18,883 nucleotides of DNA from Comamonadaceae bacterium (GCA_947451445.1 CANFZJ010000019.1:1-18883), one strand, 5' to 3'; shown: positions 1 to 5,837, counted from the first letter of the stretch. Numbers and translations: made by a program. Notes: generated by a model not told the origin, from the letters alone.

Positions 1-512
1 AGGTTCTTGACGAGGCTCTTGTCTTGGTTACTCATGCGGCTGCCGAGAATGATCTCTCTCACGGAGAGGCTCACGAAGTTTCCCTTCCTGACGAAGACGC
101 GCTCCTCTTCCTCATATTGCCATACCGGAAGTTTTCTGGACAAGACGTCAATCGCAGCATCCGCATCGACTTTGCTTGCACTGAGTTTCATCGGGCCTTC
201 GTAGTTGATCGGCCTGACATCGGTGCCACTTTCTAGCTCGACGCCGATAGCTACACCTCGATTTCCATCGGCGTAGTGCGCCCACATTAGCGCGATATCG
301 GATCTGCGCGACAGCGAGAGTATTCGAACCTTTTCTTTCTCGCCAGCAAGCAAATCTTGCATTGAAGGATTAATTTCGCCTGATGCACCATAGAGGTAGT
401 AGCCCTCCATTGGATCGTTTAGATCCAGGTATGGCGCCGCATACATCCTGTTGTTGACGAAGATGTCAGCCAGATTTTTGAAGTTCTGGAGGCTACGATA
501 CTTGTACAGCAT
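1..512 (-). CDS. DUF2971 family protein, integron cassette gene (3' end beyond window)
   Basis: The minus strand is open from an ATG at 512 down to base 1 with no stop, so the C-terminus lies outside the window. The protein starts MLYKYRSLQNFKNL and has the DUF2971 signature: LYKYRS near the start, then LNDPMEGYY at about residues 32-40, then LSLSRRSD followed by MWAHYADGNRGVAIGVE at about 67-93, and a late W-x-YE-x-E-x-R-V-F element. DUF2971 has no established biochemical role; its genes are often found in accessory DNA. The ATG lies about 20 bases inside the cassette, just after the recombination core of the attC at 528-598, which is the expected position for the next cassette gene in the array. 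Family assignment is by remembered motifs, about 170 residues visible. Function is not assigned. Confidence 0.8.
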   Translation of the reverse strand, partial: MLYKYRSLQNFKNLADIFVNNRMYAAPYLDLNDPMEGYYLYGASGEINPSMQDLLAGEKEKVRILSLSRRSDIALMWAHYADGNRGVAIGVELESGTDVRPINYEGPMKLSASKVDADAAIDVLSRKLPVWQYEEEERVFVRKGNFVSLSVREIILGSRMSNQDKSLVKN

Positions 513-527
513 GTGCGTTTTTGTGCG

Positions 528-598
528 GCCTAACGTAGAAGTAACCGGTGCTGCGCGGCTTTATCGCGCAGCGTCCGCGCTGACTGCCGGGTTAGAGC
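528..598 (-). other. attC recombination site (integron, intact)
   Basis: On the minus strand the site runs from R'' GCTCTAAC (591-598) to R' GTTAGGC (528-534), a perfect GTTRRRY core, 71 bases in all. Between them is a hairpin-forming centre with the stem GCTGCGCG / CGCGCAGC around a short AT loop, and outer CCGG / CCGG arms. It begins one base after the stop codon of the lipoprotein gene and ends 15 bases before the ATG of the DUF2971 gene, exactly the layout of a cassette array. The R'' box GCTCTAAC is the reverse complement of the GTTAGAGC found at the 5' boundary of the lipoprotein cassette (1169-1176), as expected for a site formed from a circular cassette. Confidence 0.88.
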
Positions 599-599
599 G

Positions 600-1136
600 T
601 TATTGTGAGACAAGTGCAATGAACTCTGGCGAGCGCACGACTTTGCCAACCAAATTCTGAACCGCTGGCATAAATGCCTGCGCAGTTTGATTGCATGCCG
701 TTTCACCGTAGAAACTTGACGTGTAGGCGTAGCTCTCCGAGACGGACATAGATTTGCCGTTTGACGCCTTGACTGTGAGTGCCAAATTCCAATTTCCACT
801 ATTTGACGAAAAGTCGATTGCGTCTAGGTTGCCAGTAATTGTGATCGGAGCTGACGGTGAGTAGGAGTTTGCAATCTTTAGCTCATCAAGCAATGCCTTT
901 CGAACGAACTCGACAAATGGTTCCCCATCCGGCGTTTTGATCGGGCCAACTCCTCGACACATTATTTCTTTTTGTCCTGGGGTCGTTGCGGAGAAGGCGC
1001 CGACGTTCAGGGTTTTGCCATTCAAAGATCGTAGCGCCACGACATTGTCTGTTGAAATTGAGTAGCGGCTAGCCGAATACGTCGAGCACCCAGAGGCAAG
1101 TAATGCGATGGCGGAAAGAATTAGCAGTTTTTTCAT
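600..1136 (-). CDS. Integron cassette lipoprotein, unknown function
   Basis: This is a 178-residue protein starting MKKLLILSAIALLASGCSTY, a textbook lipoprotein signal with the lipobox LASGC and Cys17 as the predicted acylated residue. It is therefore expected at the cell envelope, probably the outer membrane. I do not recognise the mature domain. It is rich in Ser, Asn and Thr, and contains two further cysteines (in IMCRGVG and ETACNQ) that could form a disulphide. The ATG at 1136 is preferred to the longer open frame starting at 1385, because AAGGA sits five bases upstream of it and because the longer frame reads back through the inserted element. The stop codon directly abuts the attC at 528-598. 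With the core at 1169-1176 this defines a complete single-gene cassette. Confidence 0.85.
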   Translation of the reverse strand: MKKLLILSAIALLASGCSTYSASRYSISTDNVVALRSLNGKTLNVGAFSATTPGQKEIMCRGVGPIKTPDGEPFVEFVRKALLDELKIANSYSPSAPITITGNLDAIDFSSNSGNWNLALTVKASNGKSMSVSESYAYTSSFYGETACNQTAQAFMPAVQNLVGKVVRSPEFIALVSQ

Positions 1137-1176
1137 GTGTTCCTTATTGTGTAAAGGAAATTGATGTAGCTCTAAC

Positions 1177-1444
1177 GAGGCTGTAAAAAAACCAGATTTC
1201 CAGGCCCACCATTGAGGCTGCGCCCGTTGCGCGGATCGGTTTTCAAGAATTTGATGCGCGTCGCCAAAGTGTGCCGCAATTTGCGCCTCTTTTGCGCTGG
1301 AGCGCAGTTCCCTGGCCCCATTGCCATCTATTAACACGACCGGCAGCAGCAGGCTGTTGCGGTCCTGGGGTTTGTAGCGGGCCATGAGCGAGGTCTCCTT
1401 GCGAGAGTAATTTGCAAGGGGCGTGCCAGTTTTTTTACAGCCTC
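1177..1444 (-). mobile_element. IS-derived miniature element (~268 bp) inserted in attC
   Basis: Terminal inverted repeats are GAGGCTGTAAAAAAAC at the left (1177-1192) and its exact reverse complement at the right (1429-1444); the match extends to 17 of 19 positions. AAC flanks both ends, consistent with a 3-base target duplication. Inside, on the minus strand, a ribosome-binding site (AAGGAGA) precedes an ATG at 1385 and a short peptide starting MARYKPQDRNSLLLPVVL, which resembles the N-terminus of IS1182-type transposases. After about 18 codons the resemblance stops. This looks like an internally deleted, non-autonomous derivative of a full IS, mobilisable only in trans. The family name is from memory and tentative; the inverted repeats and insertion are directly visible. 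Confidence 0.78.
1332..1385 (-). pseudogene. Transposase N-terminal remnant (IS1182-like)
   Basis: The 18 codons from the ATG at 1385 read MARYKPQDRNSLLLPVVL, which I recognise as the usual beginning of IS1182-family transposases. The sequence then diverges into unrelated residues (IDGNGARELRSS...), so the catalytic DDE region is absent and the gene is a relic inside the 268-base element. Its start has a good AAGGAGA ribosome-binding site. The frame remains open into the lipoprotein gene, which could in principle produce a fused peptide, but nothing suggests it is functional. Confidence 0.55.
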
Positions 1445-1507
1445 AACGATCCAGGTAAGCCGCCACCGTAAGTGGTCGGATTGACCACCGAGTTAGACAG
1501 CTTTCAT

Positions 1508-1822
1508 TTACAACGAGGATAGGATCTCCTTCAAAGCTTGGACTAGACTTTTTGCCTCAATGTCCCCGGCCATGTGAAGCTCAATACCATTTTCAAGACT
1601 TACTGCGTGAGGTATGAAGGATGCTCCTTGGTCATCCAAAGTAATGCGAAATACTAACCCGCCTCGGTCTTCATCGTCTTTACTTTTGAATGCTGAAACC
1701 ACTACTTTTCCGACAGCCCCGCCTTCGAATGGCACTTCAACTGTGCGAAACAGCTCTGTGGATGCACGCGAATCAATAAGTTCATCATCCTTCATGCGAC
1801 CTAAAATTGACGGTGATTGCAT
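1508..1822 (-). CDS. Hypothetical protein in integron cassette
   Basis: This is a 104-residue, acidic, soluble-looking protein starting MQSPSILGRMKDDELIDSRAS. I do not recognise a family. There is no signal peptide or membrane segment. The middle is beta-rich in appearance (VEVPFEGGAVGKVVVSAFKS, GGLVFRITLDD), and the C-terminus looks like an amphipathic helix (EAKSLVQALKEILSSL). The ATG at 1822 is preferred over a TTG at 1834 because GGAAG lies six bases upstream of the ATG. The stop is ten bases from the R'' box of the split attC at 1169-1498, so the gene occupies the 3' end of its cassette. It is AT-richer than the chromosome to the right, as is usual for cassette genes. Confidence 0.7.
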   Translation of the reverse strand: MQSPSILGRMKDDELIDSRASTELFRTVEVPFEGGAVGKVVVSAFKSKDDEDRGGLVFRITLDDQGASFIPHAVSLENGIELHMAGDIEAKSLVQALKEILSSL

Positions 1823-1870
1823 TTTTTCTTCCAAGATATTTTTTTGAAAAGTATTATTTAAATTAATTAT

Positions 1871-2173
1871 TTATCTTATTGCCTCAGACGGCGTATACAG
1901 TTTGACACCTTTGTAGCGAATAGTAGCCCTCATAAATCCTGGCGATATAACGGACACGGGATCCCCAACTTTCAGCAACATACATTTGCCGGAAATTAAT
2001 AACTGCATCATTCCAGACTGGTCGCTTTTGTTTATGTATGTAAGCAGTTCGTCAAGCAATTCTTCACTAGTGCATCCCATCAAACCCTTTTTGATTGTCT
2101 CGGCATGAGCAGCCGCTGACAAAAGCAACGTCGTTGTGAGTAAAGCAACCGACGCAATGTTTTTCAACTTCAT
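1871..2173 (-). CDS. Small secreted hypothetical protein, first gene of the cassette array
   Basis: This is a 100-residue protein with an N-terminal signal peptide (MKLKNIASVALLTTTLLLSAAAHA, cleavage probable after AHA), so periplasmic. The mature part has a helical half containing SEELLDELLTYINKSD and a beta-like half containing SGKCMLLKVGDPVSVIS followed by ATIRYKGVKLYTPSEAI, with two cysteines. It resembles hypothetical proteins seen in other accessory DNA, but I cannot name a function. AAAGG lies six bases upstream of the ATG. It is the array gene closest to intI. No attC was found in the AT-rich 48 bases before the next gene (1823-1870), so the two genes may share one cassette, or an intervening attC has been lost. 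Confidence 0.72.
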   Translation of the reverse strand: MKLKNIASVALLTTTLLLSAAAHAETIKKGLMGCTSEELLDELLTYINKSDQSGMMQLLISGKCMLLKVGDPVSVISPGFMRATIRYKGVKLYTPSEAIR

Positions 2174-2305
2174 AATTTACCTTTTCTAAGCGTGAGTGTA
2201 GGACGGATAGCTGCGAGAAAATCTAGCGTAATGTAGACCGCAAAACCCGGTCGATACATCCGGCGCTTGACGATACATCTTTTGTACCAAAGCTCTGCGA
2301 GCCGC

Positions 2306-2334
2306 TTGCACATTGGGCCTGTGGCACATAAACT
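2306..2334 (+). promoter_or_regulatory. Candidate sigma-70 promoter of intI(-dinB)
   Basis: TTGCAC (2306-2311) and TAAACT (2329-2334) are separated by 17 bases and match the -35 and -10 consensus at 4-5 and 4 of six positions. The -10 element touches the LexA box at 2333-2348, so LexA binding would be expected to block RNA polymerase. The start codon of intI follows 27 bases downstream. Confidence 0.5.
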
Positions 2335-2348
2335 GTATAAAAATACAG
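2333..2348. promoter_or_regulatory. LexA (SOS) operator upstream of intI
   Basis: CTGTATAAAAATACAG is a full match to the CTGT-N8-ACAG LexA box used in beta- and gammaproteobacteria, with the favoured AT-rich centre. It ends 13 bases before the intI ATG and overlaps the likely -10. LexA control of integron integrases is established for several integrons. Here the operator could also govern dinB, which follows intI without a gap. Confidence 0.85.
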
Positions 2349-2361
2349 GTATAAATTTTTC

Positions 2362-3093
2362 ATGAAACCCGGCACTCCTCCGTTGCAATCCACCCGCTTG
2401 CTCGATCAGGTGCGCGAGCGAATTCGGTACATGCACTATAGCCTCGAGACCGAAAAGGCCTACCTCTACTGGGTCCGTTTTTTCATCCGTTGGAGCGCCA
2501 CACAACTAGGTGGCATGCGGCACCCGCGTGACATGGGTGTGCAAGACGTGGAGGCGTTTTTGAGCATGGTTGCCCATGAGCGCAAAGTGTCTGCATCCAC
2601 GCACAACCAGGCGCTCAGTGCGGTGATTTTTTTGTACCGAGAGATGTTGGGCATCGACCTGCCTTGGCTAAACAACATAGTTGAAGAGCGCTTGCAGCGG
2701 GCCCTTAAAACCGCTGTGCCCAAGGCGGGTATCGCCAAGCCTGTCTGCGTACATACTCTGCGCCACAGCTTTGCCACCCATTTGCTGCAGTCAGGCACAG
2801 ACATCCGCACCGTGCAGGAGCTGCTAGCAGCCTGCCGGACTTTCGGATGCATCGGCTGCAATTCGACCGCAGCGGTCCATTTTTCACCGTCTTTTTGCCC
2901 CATAGCGAAGCTATGGGCCTGCAAATCCGGCAAAAACTGTCCTCGCTGGGGCCGAATTTCGCTTCGATGCCGAAAGTCCGACAAGCTGCTAGGCCATTCC
3001 GATGTGAGTACCACCATGATCTATACCCATGTGCTCAAGGTCGCGGCAGGCGGCACCGCCAGCCCGCTGGACCAACTGGCGCTGGCCGGATAA
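2362..3093 (+). pseudogene. intI: Integron integrase, inactivated by internal deletion and MITE insertion
   Basis: The N-terminal 106 residues align with IntI tyrosine recombinases (RERIRYMHYSLETEKAY, VEAFLSMVAHERKVSASTHNQAL). Residues 107-155 resume at the C-terminal catalytic domain with KAGIAKP and HTLRHSFATHLLQSG (H131, R134). About 120-130 residues usually lying between are absent, including the first catalytic Arg, the catalytic Lys and the IntI-specific extra domain; the junction is near 2675-2683. A 163-base element at 2827-2989 then adds 55 foreign codons inside ELLGHSD, splitting box II before GHSDVSTTMIYTHVLKV (H212, Tyr221). Both lesions keep the frame, giving a 243-codon ORF against roughly 320 in the family. 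Loss of the catalytic core should abolish recombination. The stop TAA directly precedes the dinB ATG. Confidence 0.9.
2827..2989. mobile_element. 163-bp palindromic MITE inside intI
   Basis: The ends are GCAGCCTGCCGGACTTTCGG and, reversed, GCAGCTTGTCGGACTTTCGG (18 of 20 identical), flanked on both sides by TA (2825-2826 and 2990-2991), as produced by IS630/mariner-type transposition. The whole element is an imperfect palindrome: 80-base arms meet at CCCATAGC-GAA-GCTATGGG, whose centre (2908) is exactly the centre of the proposed element, which supports the boundaries. It carries no gene. Element plus duplication is 165 bases (55 codons) without an in-frame stop, so the intI frame survives. 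The family assignment to IS630-type is inferred from the TA duplication. Confidence 0.85.
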
Positions 3094-4329
3094 ATGCCAC
3101 CCCACCCCACCCGCCCCCTTCGAAGAATCGCCCACCTCGACATGGACGCCTTTTACGCCTCTGTCGAGCTGCTGCGTTACCCGCAGCTCAAGGGCCTGCC
3201 GGTGGTGATTGGCGGGGGGCGGCGGGCGGCGGACGAGGCGCTGCGCGACCGGGTGCTGGCCGAGATCGGGGTGGGCGAATTTCCGCTGCTGAAGGACTAC
3301 GTGGGCCGCGGCGTGATCACTACCGCTACCTACGCGGCGCGGCAGTTTGGGGTGGGGTCGGCAATGGGGCTGATGAAGGCGGCCAAGCTGTGCCCGCAGG
3401 CGGTCATGCTGCCGGTGGACTTTGCCGAGTACCGGCGCTATTCGCAGGCGTTCAAGGCCATCGTGCGCGACATCGTGCCGCTGGTGGAGGACCGGGGGGT
3501 GGACGAAATTTACCTGGACTTCACCGACGTGCCGGGCGGCCAGCGCGAAGGCGGGCGGGTGCTGGCGCGGCTGGTGCAAAAGGCGGTGTTTGACGGCACG
3601 GGGCTGACCTGTTCGGTGGGCGTGGCGCCCAACAAACTCATCGCCAAGATGGCCAGCGAGTTCAACAAGCCGAACGGCATCTCTGTGGTGCAGCCGGACG
3701 ACCTGCAGACCTTGGTGTGGCCGCTGGCCTGCCGCAAGATCAACGGCATTGGCCCCAAGGCCGACGCCAAACTGGCCGCGCTGGGCATCCACACCATTGG
3801 CGAGCTGGCCGCGGCCGAGCCGCAGTGGCTGGTGGCGCACTTTGGCAAAGCCACCGGGGCCTGGCTGCATGCGGCAGCCCATGGCCGCGACGACCGCCCG
3901 GTGGTGACCGAGAGCGAACCGGTGTCCATGAGCCGCGAGACCACTTTTGACCGCGACCTGCACGCCGTGCGCGACCGGGCCGCGCTGGGCGCGGTGTTCA
4001 CCCGGCTGTGCGAACAGGTGGCGGCAGATTTGCAGCGCAAGGGCTACGCGGGCAAGACCATCGGCATCAAGCTGCGCTATGAGGACTTCAAAACCGCCAC
4101 CCGCGACCACACGCTGCCCGTACCCACGGCCGACGCGGTGCAGATCCGCCGGGCAGCAGGCCAATGCCTGAAACGTGCCCCGCTGGACCAGCGGCTGCGG
4201 CTGCTGGGGGTGCGGGTAGGCTCATTGGTGAAGCTGGTGGATGGTTTAGTGCCAAAACAGGCACCAGCGCATACTGCACCTGCACAAGCAGCTATTATTT
4301 TGGAAGCACAGACGGGCTGGCTCTTTTAA
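3094..4329 (+). CDS. dinB: DNA polymerase IV (Y-family translesion polymerase)
   Basis: This 411-residue Y-family polymerase performs error-prone bypass of damaged template bases. Catalytic acidic residues are visible in HLDMDAFYASVE (D16, D18) and GVDEIYLDFTDV (D137, E138). The palm/thumb signature SVGVAPNKLIAKMASEFNKPNG is intact, and the little-finger domain reaches LLGVRVGSLV. As in related betaproteobacterial proteins it has an extra segment after VVIGGGRRA (about residues 43-70). The C-terminus QTGWLF could serve as a beta-clamp-binding motif. Just before it, residues encoded by a dispersed repeat (4254-4306) form a PKQAPAHTAPAQAAIIL linker. The ATG immediately follows the intI stop (TAAATG) with no independent promoter visible, so dinB is probably expressed from the LexA-controlled intI promoter by translational coupling. 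Confidence 0.95.
   Translation: MPPHPTRPLRRIAHLDMDAFYASVELLRYPQLKGLPVVIGGGRRAADEALRDRVLAEIGVGEFPLLKDYVGRGVITTATYAARQFGVGSAMGLMKAAKLCPQAVMLPVDFAEYRRYSQAFKAIVRDIVPLVEDRGVDEIYLDFTDVPGGQREGGRVLARLVQKAVFDGTGLTCSVGVAPNKLIAKMASEFNKPNGISVVQPDDLQTLVWPLACRKINGIGPKADAKLAALGIHTIGELAAAEPQWLVAHFGKATGAWLHAAAHGRDDRPVVTESEPVSMSRETTFDRDLHAVRDRAALGAVFTRLCEQVAADLQRKGYAGKTIGIKLRYEDFKTATRDHTLPVPTADAVQIRRAAGQCLKRAPLDQRLRLLGVRVGSLVKLVDGLVPKQAPAHTAPAQAAIILEAQTGWLF
4254..4306 (+). repeat. Dispersed ~50-bp repeat, copy A (in dinB 3' end)
   Basis: The shared pattern is AAAA, then CAGCGCATA, then TGCACCTGC, then CAGCTATTATTTT. It aligns nearly base for base with copies at 5941-5994 and 7484-7539. It is translated as part of the C-terminal linker of DNA polymerase IV, so the repeat has been absorbed into coding sequence. 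Confidence 0.8.
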
Positions 4330-4434
4330 AAACCGCCACAGGGCCGCAACAAACTGCGGGATTTTTCAGCGCTTCAAGCGCGGCGGAATGTATCGCCATG
4401 TAATGATGTTGGCTTCATCTTTGCGGAGCTTTTC
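4330..4434. other. Short intergenic region, dinB to DUF3034 gene
   Basis: Nothing strong is seen here. It contains GCGCTTCAAGCGC (4371-4383 region), a small GC-rich palindrome that could form a weak hairpin, and the GGAG ribosome-binding site (4425-4428) of the next gene. No convincing promoter hexamers were identified. Confidence 0.4.
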
Positions 4435-5361
4435 ATGCGATACACAACCCCTGCACTAGCCACGCTGGCGCTAGCCCTGTGCAGCCCCTGGGCCCATGCC
4501 GATACCGGCAAGTTGCTGTTGACCGGTGGTGTCAGCAGCATCGACGGGGCGGCGGGCGGCGGGCTGACGCCCTGGGCGGTGATTGGCAGCAACGCCACCG
4601 ACCACGAACTGGGCGCCAGCGCCGCCGTCACCCGCGTCAGCGTACGCGACTACGGCCTGACCGTGGCGGGCGTGGCGGTGGGCATCCATGACCGGCTGGA
4701 GCTGTCTGCCGCGCACCAGGACTTCAACGCCGGGCCCACCTCGGCCTTGGCGGCCTTCGGTGTCACGCCGGGCCAGCACATCAAGATGGACATTTTGGGT
4801 GCCAAGCTGCGGCTGGCGGGCGACGCGGTGCTGGACAGCGACCGCTGGATGCCGCAAATCGCCGTGGGCCTGGAACACAAAACCGTGCACGCAGGCAGCA
4901 TGGGCCCGGTGCTGACCGCGCTGGGTGCCAAAGACAGCGGCACCGACCTGTACGTCAACGCCACCAAGCTGTTTCTGGCGCAGGGCGTGCTGGTCAACGG
5001 CACACTGCGCTACACCAAGGCCAACCAGACCGGCCTGCTGGGCTTTGGCGGCGCGCTGGGCCAGGACCACTACAAACTGGTGCCCGAGCTGTCGGTGGCC
5101 TACCTGCTGCGCAAGGACCTGGCCATCGGTGCGGAAGCGCGCTTCAAGCCGAACAACCTGGAGCCCGTGGGCAACGCCGTGTTCGGGGCCAACTCGGGCG
5201 CGCTGCGCGAAGACAGCTGGAAGGACCTGTTCATCGCCTGGACGCCCAGCAAAAACGTTTCACTGACCCTGGCCTACGTGGACCTGGGCCGCATCGCGCC
5301 CGCCCTGGTGGCAGGCCGCAAACAAACCGGCGCCTACCTGTCGGCCCAAATCGCATTTTGA
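4435..5361 (+). CDS. DUF3034 family protein, probable outer-membrane beta-barrel
   Basis: The 308-residue protein has a signal peptide (MRYTTPALATLALALCSPWAHA, cleavage after AHA), followed by GKLLLTGGVSSIDGAAGGGLTPWAVIG, the N-terminal signature of DUF3034. Alternating hydrophobic and polar strands with glycine turns continue to a C-terminal aromatic residue (AYLSAQIAF), typical of an outer-membrane barrel. No biochemical function is established for the family. GGAG lies six bases upstream of the ATG. The truncated-haemoglobin gene starts 11 bases after the stop on the same strand, so the two are probably co-transcribed and both exported. Family assignment is from memory of the conserved N-terminus. 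Confidence 0.8.
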   Translation: MRYTTPALATLALALCSPWAHADTGKLLLTGGVSSIDGAAGGGLTPWAVIGSNATDHELGASAAVTRVSVRDYGLTVAGVAVGIHDRLELSAAHQDFNAGPTSALAAFGVTPGQHIKMDILGAKLRLAGDAVLDSDRWMPQIAVGLEHKTVHAGSMGPVLTALGAKDSGTDLYVNATKLFLAQGVLVNGTLRYTKANQTGLLGFGGALGQDHYKLVPELSVAYLLRKDLAIGAEARFKPNNLEPVGNAVFGANSGALREDSWKDLFIAWTPSKNVSLTLAYVDLGRIAPALVAGRKQTGAYLSAQIAF

Positions 5362-5372
5362 GGATGCCCACG

Positions 5373-5807
5373 ATGACATTCACCCGCACCTGGATCGCCG
5401 CTGCCGTGCTGTTCGCCGCCAGCGCAGCCCATGCCCAAACCGCCCCGTCCACCACCCCGCTGTACCAGTCGCTGGGCGAAAAACCCGGCATTGCCGCGTT
5501 CGTAGACGACTTTGTGGAGCACATGAAGGCCCATGGCCGCATCGGCAAGATGTTTGACGACATCAAACCCGCCTACCTGAAGGAGCAGCTGACCGACCAG
5601 ATCTGCGCCATCAGCGGCGGGCCGTGCCAATACGAGGGTGAAGAGATGAAAAAGTCGCACGAGAAACTGGGCATCGACAAAGCCCAGTTCAACCTGGTGG
5701 TGGAGATTCTGCAAAACGCCATGACCGCCAAAGGCATCGCCTTCAGCGCGCAGAACCAGTTGCTGGCAAAACTGGCGCCCATGCACCGGGACATCATCAC
5801 CAAATAG
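5373..5807 (+). CDS. Group 1 truncated haemoglobin with signal peptide
   Basis: The 144-residue protein starts MTFTRTWIAAAVLFAASAAHA, a signal peptide, which is unusual because most truncated globins are cytoplasmic. The globin part shows YQSLGEKPGIAAFVDDFVEHM (helices A-B), RIGKMFDDI, then LTDQICAISGGPCQYEGEEM, and the proximal haem histidine in MKKSHEKLGI (helix F). The B10 position usually occupied by Tyr appears to be Phe or Val, so ligand chemistry may differ from the NO-detoxifying types. The ATG at 5373 is chosen over TTG 5358 and ATG 5364 because GAGG (5360-5363) is correctly spaced for it. It lies in an apparent two-gene operon with the DUF3034 gene. A periplasmic haem role in binding O2, NO or haem is inferred only. 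Confidence 0.87.
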   Translation: MTFTRTWIAAAVLFAASAAHAQTAPSTTPLYQSLGEKPGIAAFVDDFVEHMKAHGRIGKMFDDIKPAYLKEQLTDQICAISGGPCQYEGEEMKKSHEKLGIDKAQFNLVVEILQNAMTAKGIAFSAQNQLLAKLAPMHRDIITK

Positions 5808-5837
5808 GGCTCACCCCCAGGCTACACACTGCGTGTT

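Larger units (their letters stand above)
1169..1498 (-). other. attC site split by an inserted element
   Basis: On the minus strand R'' is GTCTAAC (1492-1498) and R' is GTTAGAGC (1169-1176). The two halves are separated by a 268-base inverted-repeat-bounded insertion at 1177-1444, flanked by AAC on both sides (1174-1176 and 1445-1447). Removing the insertion and one AAC leaves a site of about 59 bases with an internal stem GTGGTC / GACCAC, a normal size and fold for a short attC. It lies ten bases beyond the stop of the gene at 1508-1822 and upstream of the lipoprotein gene, which supports it as the boundary between these two cassettes. Confidence 0.8.
2174..2361 (-). other. Probable attI / array leader region
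   Basis: This spacer between the first cassette gene and the divergent intI gene is where attI and the cassette promoter should lie. On the minus strand CTTAGAA (2184-2190) is the best candidate for the cassette junction: it shares TTAGA with the GTTAGAC expected from R'' of the split attC, but lacks the invariant leading G. A perfect 9-base direct repeat CGATACATC occurs at 2252-2260 and 2271-2279, 19 bases apart, reminiscent of the direct repeats bound by integrase in attI sites. No convincing cassette promoter hexamers were found. Position is strong evidence; the exact recombination point is uncertain. Confidence 0.5.

Noticed and set aside
7..236. Two small + strand frames at the left edge
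   Set aside because: They are antisense to the DUF2971 gene, which has family motifs over its full visible length.
1137..1385. N-terminal extension of the lipoprotein gene to ATG 1385
   Set aside because: The extension reads through the inserted IS-derived element and attC, and would bury the lipobox signal peptide; ATG 1136 has its own ribosome-binding site.
2252..2279. Possible CRISPR or iteron from CGATACATC repeats
   Set aside because: There are only two copies of nine bases with a 10-base spacer, too few and too short for a CRISPR array or plasmid iterons; kept instead as an attI candidate.
2170..2505. Minus-strand frame over the intI start and leader
   Set aside because: It overlaps the LexA box, promoter and the intI N-terminus with no domain match; intI homology on the + strand is clear.
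2989..4164. Long minus-strand frame opposite dinB
   Set aside because: It is His/Gly/Arg-rich shadow sequence; dinB on the + strand has all Y-family motifs.
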